A stretch of DNA of 64,000 bases from NCBI RefSeq assembly GCF_026210795.1, contig NC_089437.1, forward strand, positions 3,472,001 to 3,536,000, in the 5' to 3' direction. How positions within the stretch are numbered: the first letter of the stretch is position 1; every line of letters begins with the position of its first letter. The stretch comes from Rhizophagus irregularis (lineage: Eukaryota; Glomeromycota; Glomeromycetes; Glomerales; Glomeraceae). Position numbers and translations under genes: made by a program. Below, piece by piece: positions 60,178 through 64,000 of the stretch. The notes under the pieces are model-generated. The model was not told where the DNA came from, did not search any database, and worked only from the letters and a program-made list of their open reading frames with translations.

Positions 60178-61888
60178 ATGACTGAAATTCGATATGAATT
60201 GGCTGTTGCTGCAATTAATAGAGCAATGACATTAATTGATAATAATATTCATGATAATCTTGATAAAAAAAGTGAATTTTTACAACAAACTATTCTTGCT
60301 GATGAATCTCTCACAGAAGATGAAAAATTAGTATCAATAGATTTTATTATTAAAAATTTTGATAAACATAAAATCCAAAATAACAAAGGAACGAAAAGAA
60401 TTTGTGAAGATTGTCAAAATGAATGTTTAGCTACTTCATATTGTGAATGTTGTATTCGAAATTATTTAAAATCGAATTTTTCAAACTGGACATCAGGAAA
60501 TGATGATATTGATAATTTAATACAAAATTGTCAATTGGAAACGCTTAAACCAAGTAGAATATTAGAATGGATTCCATATAATAAATTCCAAAATGTCAAT
60601 TATTTAACTAAAGGTGGATGCTCCGAAATTTTTATAGCGGATTGGATTGAGGGGCGTTATAACGAATGGGATTTGAAAGAAAAGCAATTAAAAAGAGTCG
60701 GTAAACGTCAAGTAATACTTAAAGGATTAGAAAATATTGAAAAAGCTAATAGAAATTGGTTTGATGAGGTAGGTATAATAGAATATTATCGAAAATTTTT
60801 CGTTAAAAAAAAAATAATAATAATAATGAAATAAATATCATTATTTTTATAGGCCAAATCTCATATAACAATAAGTAATAAATGGGATAATGTAGTAGGA
60901 TGTTTTGGTATAACACAAAATCCATCAAATGATAATTATATGCTTGTAGTACAACTAATGGATACCGATTTAGAAAAATATTTACAACAAAACAATCAAG
61001 AACTTACATGGAAAAAAAGAATTCAAATTGTTCAACATATAATTTATGCACTTTCCAGAATTCATGGAGAAAACGCAATTCATAGAGATTTACATTCTGG
61101 AAATATATTATTTTTGCATCTTAATCAAAGTTTTTATATTAGTGATCTTGGATTTTGTGGACCAGCTAATGTACCAATAAATGGTACATATGGAAAACTA
61201 CCATATATAGCACCAGAAGCTATTGTGGGAAATAAAACTACTTTTGAATCTGACATTTACAGCATTGGCATACTTATGTGGGAAATCTCATCTGGTCAGT
61301 CACCTTTTGCTAATATCAGTCATGATATTAATCTTGCAATGAATATAGTAAATGGAATGAGGCCAAAAATAATTCCAGGAACCCCCTTAGAATACAAAAT
61401 ATTAATGGAACAATGTTGGGATGCTGATCCAGCAAAAAGGCCTGATATTAATAGTCTTTACGATAAAATAAGCGAAATAAAAAATTCGTATAACCAAGAA
61501 CATCATGAAACATTTTCACACGCAAATGTTACAAATTTTAGTTATACTAAATCTATCAGCAAAGTACATATGTATGATAATTTACCTGAACCAAGAAATG
61601 CTACTGAAGGTAATGTAAGCAGTTAAATAAATGTTTGTAATGTATATATATTTAATTAACGTTATTGATTCTTTAATTAATAGAGGAACAGGAAGGTATA
61701 ATAATCGAAAAATAAAAAATTTGATATATTCAATCATTTTTTGTAAATTTTTTTTTTTTTTTTTTAGTCTATGATAGTACGCAATATGATTTTATTATTC
61801 CGGACGATATTAGTAAGTAAAATATCTTTAACTTTACCACTGTGAATATAATGTAATAATTTTATTTTAAATATATAGGCGATGATTA
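60178..61888 (+). CDS. Zinc-knuckle TKL-like protein kinase K4
   Basis: Exons are 60178-60768, 60853-61609, 61684-61695 (12 nt), 61768-61812 and 61878-61888, giving 471 aa. CEDCQNEC...CECC and FSNWTSGNDDIDN precede the kinase fold: TKGGCSEIF, VILKG (beta3 Lys kept), HRDLHSGN, DLG and IAPEAI. It has the shortest tail of the four: microexon, then VYDSTQYDFIIPDDI, then a last exon adding Ser-Asp-Asp and a stop. That last exon and its 3' flank are tandemly duplicated 279 bp downstream, giving a second acceptor and an alternative end (Ser-Asp-Asp-Tyr). A further candidate tail exon with the right phase lies at 62946-63019. Confidence 0.84.
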
Positions 61889-62395
61889 ACCCAACACTTT
61901 ATCAAAAATTTGACTCCTGAAAAATCGTTTTATTTATAATCAATTACGATTATATTTTTAGATAAGTGATAATTAATCACAAATATTTAGTTTGTAATTC
62001 CCTACAGTATAAAAAATTTATTCTGTGTTTTTTATTCCATGTTATTTCTGTAAATATATCATATTTCACGGAGTTTTTACGGAAACTACGGATAAAATTT
62101 AAAAATAATTTATTTTCTTTTATTTTTTTCATACTTAATTTTATTTAAATATATAGGTGATGATTATTAACTTTCAAAAATTTGACTCCTGAAAAATCGT
62201 TTCAATTACGATTATATTTTTTTAGATAAGTGATAATTAATCACATATATTAGTTTTTAATTCTCTACAACATAAAAAATTTATTCCGTGTTTTTTCCGT
62301 AAATGTATCATGTTCACGGAGTTTTTACAGAAATTACGGATAAAATTTTTTAAAAAAATAATTTATTTTCTTTTATTTTTTTCATATATGTATTA
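61866..62395 (+). repeat. About 279-bp tandem duplication with terminal exon
   Basis: Two head-to-tail copies, offset 279 bp, share AAATATATAGG(C/T)GATGATTA, ATTTGACTCCTGAAAAATCG, GATAAGTGATAATTAATCAC and CACGGAGTTTTTAC. Each copy contains an intron acceptor and a short K4 terminal exon. Copies differ by point changes and small indels. Confidence 0.85.
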
Positions 62396-62945
62396 AGCGT
62401 ATTTCATTTTACTCTACTTCATTAATTTTTAGCGAGGGTTTTTCTGTAGTGCATGCTTTTAAGGATTAGTTCTTTGTGAATTTTGATTTTTTAATACTAA
62501 AGTAATAAAAGCATTTAGTTTAGAAGTTTATAGTAAAAAAAAATAAACCGCTACCTCAACCTCGTAGATGAACTTGCACTTTTTTCATAATTTAGAAAAT
62601 ACTTTCACTATAATACTAGTTAAGTCATGATAATTTAACGTTGTCTTTTTTTCTGTCTTGGTGGTGCATCGAACTCCCTGCGGCCGATGGTTGATCATGA
62701 TCACCTTATAAAAATGGATAAAGCTTTTTTTTTTAAAAAAAAATAAAAATAAAAAAACAAATCTCATTGAATATTAGCAAGTGTTTGATAGTAATTATTC
62801 AACTATACATCATAAAAGTATAACATTTTTTGTAATCTATATCCCCATAGATAAAACGTTCTACGTTCTTGATTTCTGTAACTTCTAAAGTAATTAATGA
62901 ATTGAAAAAAAAAATATTTAATGTTTTAAAAAACTACTAAAACAG
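62396..62945. other. Spacer downstream of K4
   Basis: AT-rich, no gene; the minus-strand frame at 62585-62767 runs through A/T homopolymers and is not supported. Confidence 0.5.
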
Positions 62946-63019
62946 ATGAGAACGCTGACTTAAATCAAACACAAGAGGCTGGTGACGATAATAATAACTT
63001 ATCTATTAAGGAAAATTGA
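62946..63019 (+). other. Candidate kinase-tail terminal exon
   Basis: After the acceptor AAAACAG, a phase-1-compatible frame reads DENADLNQTQEAGDDNNNLS and ends IKEN-stop. The composition (Asp/Glu/Asn/Gln-rich) and phase match the tail exons of K1-K3. It could be a distal alternative end of K4 or a relic of another kinase. Confidence 0.4.
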
Positions 63020-63040
63020 TGATTAAAGTGATTAGTAAGT

Positions 63041-63373
63041 TTATTTAAACAGGAACTTAAAAGTAGCACAGAGGATCAATCCACCAATACAAACAACCAT
63101 TAGAAGTTGTATGATAATTAACACAATAGCCAAGGAGAAGTGAATTGTAGGCGTGATTGTAAGATTACCACCCAAGAATGGTACTATCAGACGTCCAGCA
63201 GAAAATGTTAAGTTAAAAATATTGGCCAAATTTCGTTCAAGTGGTTTAAAATTTACGATTATTAAGTACGCAAGTTCCAAGATGACAAGACATGTTAATT
63301 GTGCGATTCCACTGTGGTGACCTATTGCTACTACTAGCGAATTAAGAAGCTGGTATCCCATTAATACACGATC
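63041..63373 (-). CDS. 3' exon of a polytopic membrane protein (Flc/TRP-like)
   Basis: The minus-strand exon starts after an acceptor at 63374 and reads DRVLMGYQLLNSLVVAIGHH, then two strongly hydrophobic spans (IAQLTCLVILELAYLIIV and SLAIVLIIIQLLMVVCIGGL), ending FKFLFK-stop. The pattern LVVAIG...GIAQ, LELAYL, then a Pro-containing loop resembles the membrane core of fungal Flc/TRP-like channels (flavin/calcium carriers of the ER and vacuole). The first Met at 63361 could be taken as a start, but the in-frame DRVL before it and the acceptor suggest upstream exons to the right, possibly beyond the window. Family assignment is tentative. Confidence 0.45.
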   Translation of the reverse strand, partial: DRVLMGYQLLNSLVVAIGHHSGIAQLTCLVILELAYLIIVNFKPLERNLANIFNLTFSAGRLIVPFLGGNLTITPTIHFSLAIVLIIIQLLMVVCIGGLILCATFKFLFK

Positions 63374-64000
63374 CTTTAATTAATTTGTATATAATATAGT
63401 ACACCAAATAAAGTAATCCAGCAACTGTTGGTTTTTACTCCTGCTCGCGTCTATAATGTTCGTAGTAGTTACCTAGGAATTCTTCCTTTCGGCATCTACA
63501 AGATCTTGTCCGGGTCAGTTAATATAGAGAAAAAAAAGTAATAGGATAATACATCATGTTGACCTAACAATTGTATACAGATGCGCTAAACAAGTCTCAA
63601 ATATGCAATAAAATTATATTACTCACTACATGCAAAATAGCATGAAATGATTACAACTACTACTCTCTGAAATTGTTATTTATGTTCATATATTGAATTT
63701 GCTCTTCAGTTAGTAATACTAAAAAATTGATTAAAAAAAAAATCGTTAGTATGGTTGGTACCAGGGAACCACACTACATAAAAAAAAAACCTCCAAGAAA
63801 AGTGAAGGTAGCAAAACCACTTCAGTGTTCAAGAAGACAGGATTCTTTGCCCTTAATTAGTGTTGATAGATCTGTCATCCTGCCCTAGATCTTGCACAAT
63901 AAAGGATAAAGGGACTAAAAAGTCCCTACTGTCATGGTCTTGATACTATCGCAGGAGTACATAGGTTAATCCCTTCTTCAGGAAAACCAGTTCCACCTCT
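63374..64000. other. Window edge, unassigned
   Basis: It should contain upstream exons or promoter of the membrane protein if that gene is intact. On the minus strand near 63500, MPKGRIPR precedes a possible donor (AG|GTAACT), but I cannot chain it with confidence. Sequence at 63770-64000 is richer in GC, with short open frames and no recognised product. Confidence 0.3.

Noticed and set aside
1-64000. CRISPR arrays, operons, rRNA or tRNA genes
   Set aside because: None seen; intron-rich eukaryotic gene structure throughout.

Overview
The window looks like nuclear DNA of an arbuscular mycorrhizal fungus (Glomeromycotina, most like Rhizophagus). It is very AT-rich, with long A/T homopolymers. 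Genes have short introns (about 60-90 nt) with GTAWGW-type donors. The families present are ones greatly expanded in that lineage: zinc-knuckle TKL-like kinases, BTB-BACK-TLDc proteins, F-box proteins and HSP70-like ATPases. The taxonomic call rests on recognising these families by eye, not on a search. I saw no rRNA, tRNA or CRISPR.

Layout. 0-5 kb: two small convergent F-box genes, then a long spacer with three TCACGTGA sites. 5.3-12.5 kb: the one clear housekeeping gene, a five-exon multifunctional acetyl-CoA carboxylase of 2,259 aa. It has the biotinyl Lys and an apparent Snf1/AMPK site. 14.5-17.1 kb: a five-exon EF-hand/BTB/BACK/TLDc fusion gene on the minus strand. 19.8-24.7 kb: a dead kinase gene split by a 709-bp hAT relic with a perfect 8-bp target duplication, an antisense kinase scrap, and kinase K1. 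25.2-31 kb: a 707-bp terminal-inverted-repeat transposon with a 7-bp target duplication, a decayed LINE-like 3' end and a decayed TLDc gene. 32-34 kb: a kinase pseudogene. 36-46 kb: a dynamin-like exon, degenerate kinase units, an HSP70 5' fragment and a tandem array of kinase N-lobe exons ending in one C-lobe exon. 48-62 kb: kinases K2 (-), K3 (+) and K4 (+) plus kinase scraps. 63 kb: the 3' end of a membrane protein gene.

Two features stand out. First, at 40,713-45,935 eight tandem exons each encode a zinc knuckle (except the last), a linker, and a kinase glycine loop, beta3 Lys and alphaC. All eight are bounded by phase-0 introns of 63-89 nt, and they precede a single catalytic C-lobe exon. 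Six consecutive units plus the C-lobe stay open for 1,231 codons. Any unit spliced to the last exon would complete one kinase, so the locus could make either a multi-N-lobe protein or a set of alternative kinases. The upstream units have lost the alphaC Glu (mostly Lys), while the last unit keeps it.

Second, the four intact kinases K1-K4 carry C-terminal tails built from tiny exons that are almost all phase 1/phase 1. These include a conserved 12-nt microexon, so most tail exons could be skipped without a frameshift. Both designs look suited to diversifying a kinase/sensor family in a region of fast gene birth and death: at least five dead kinase copies lie between the live ones.
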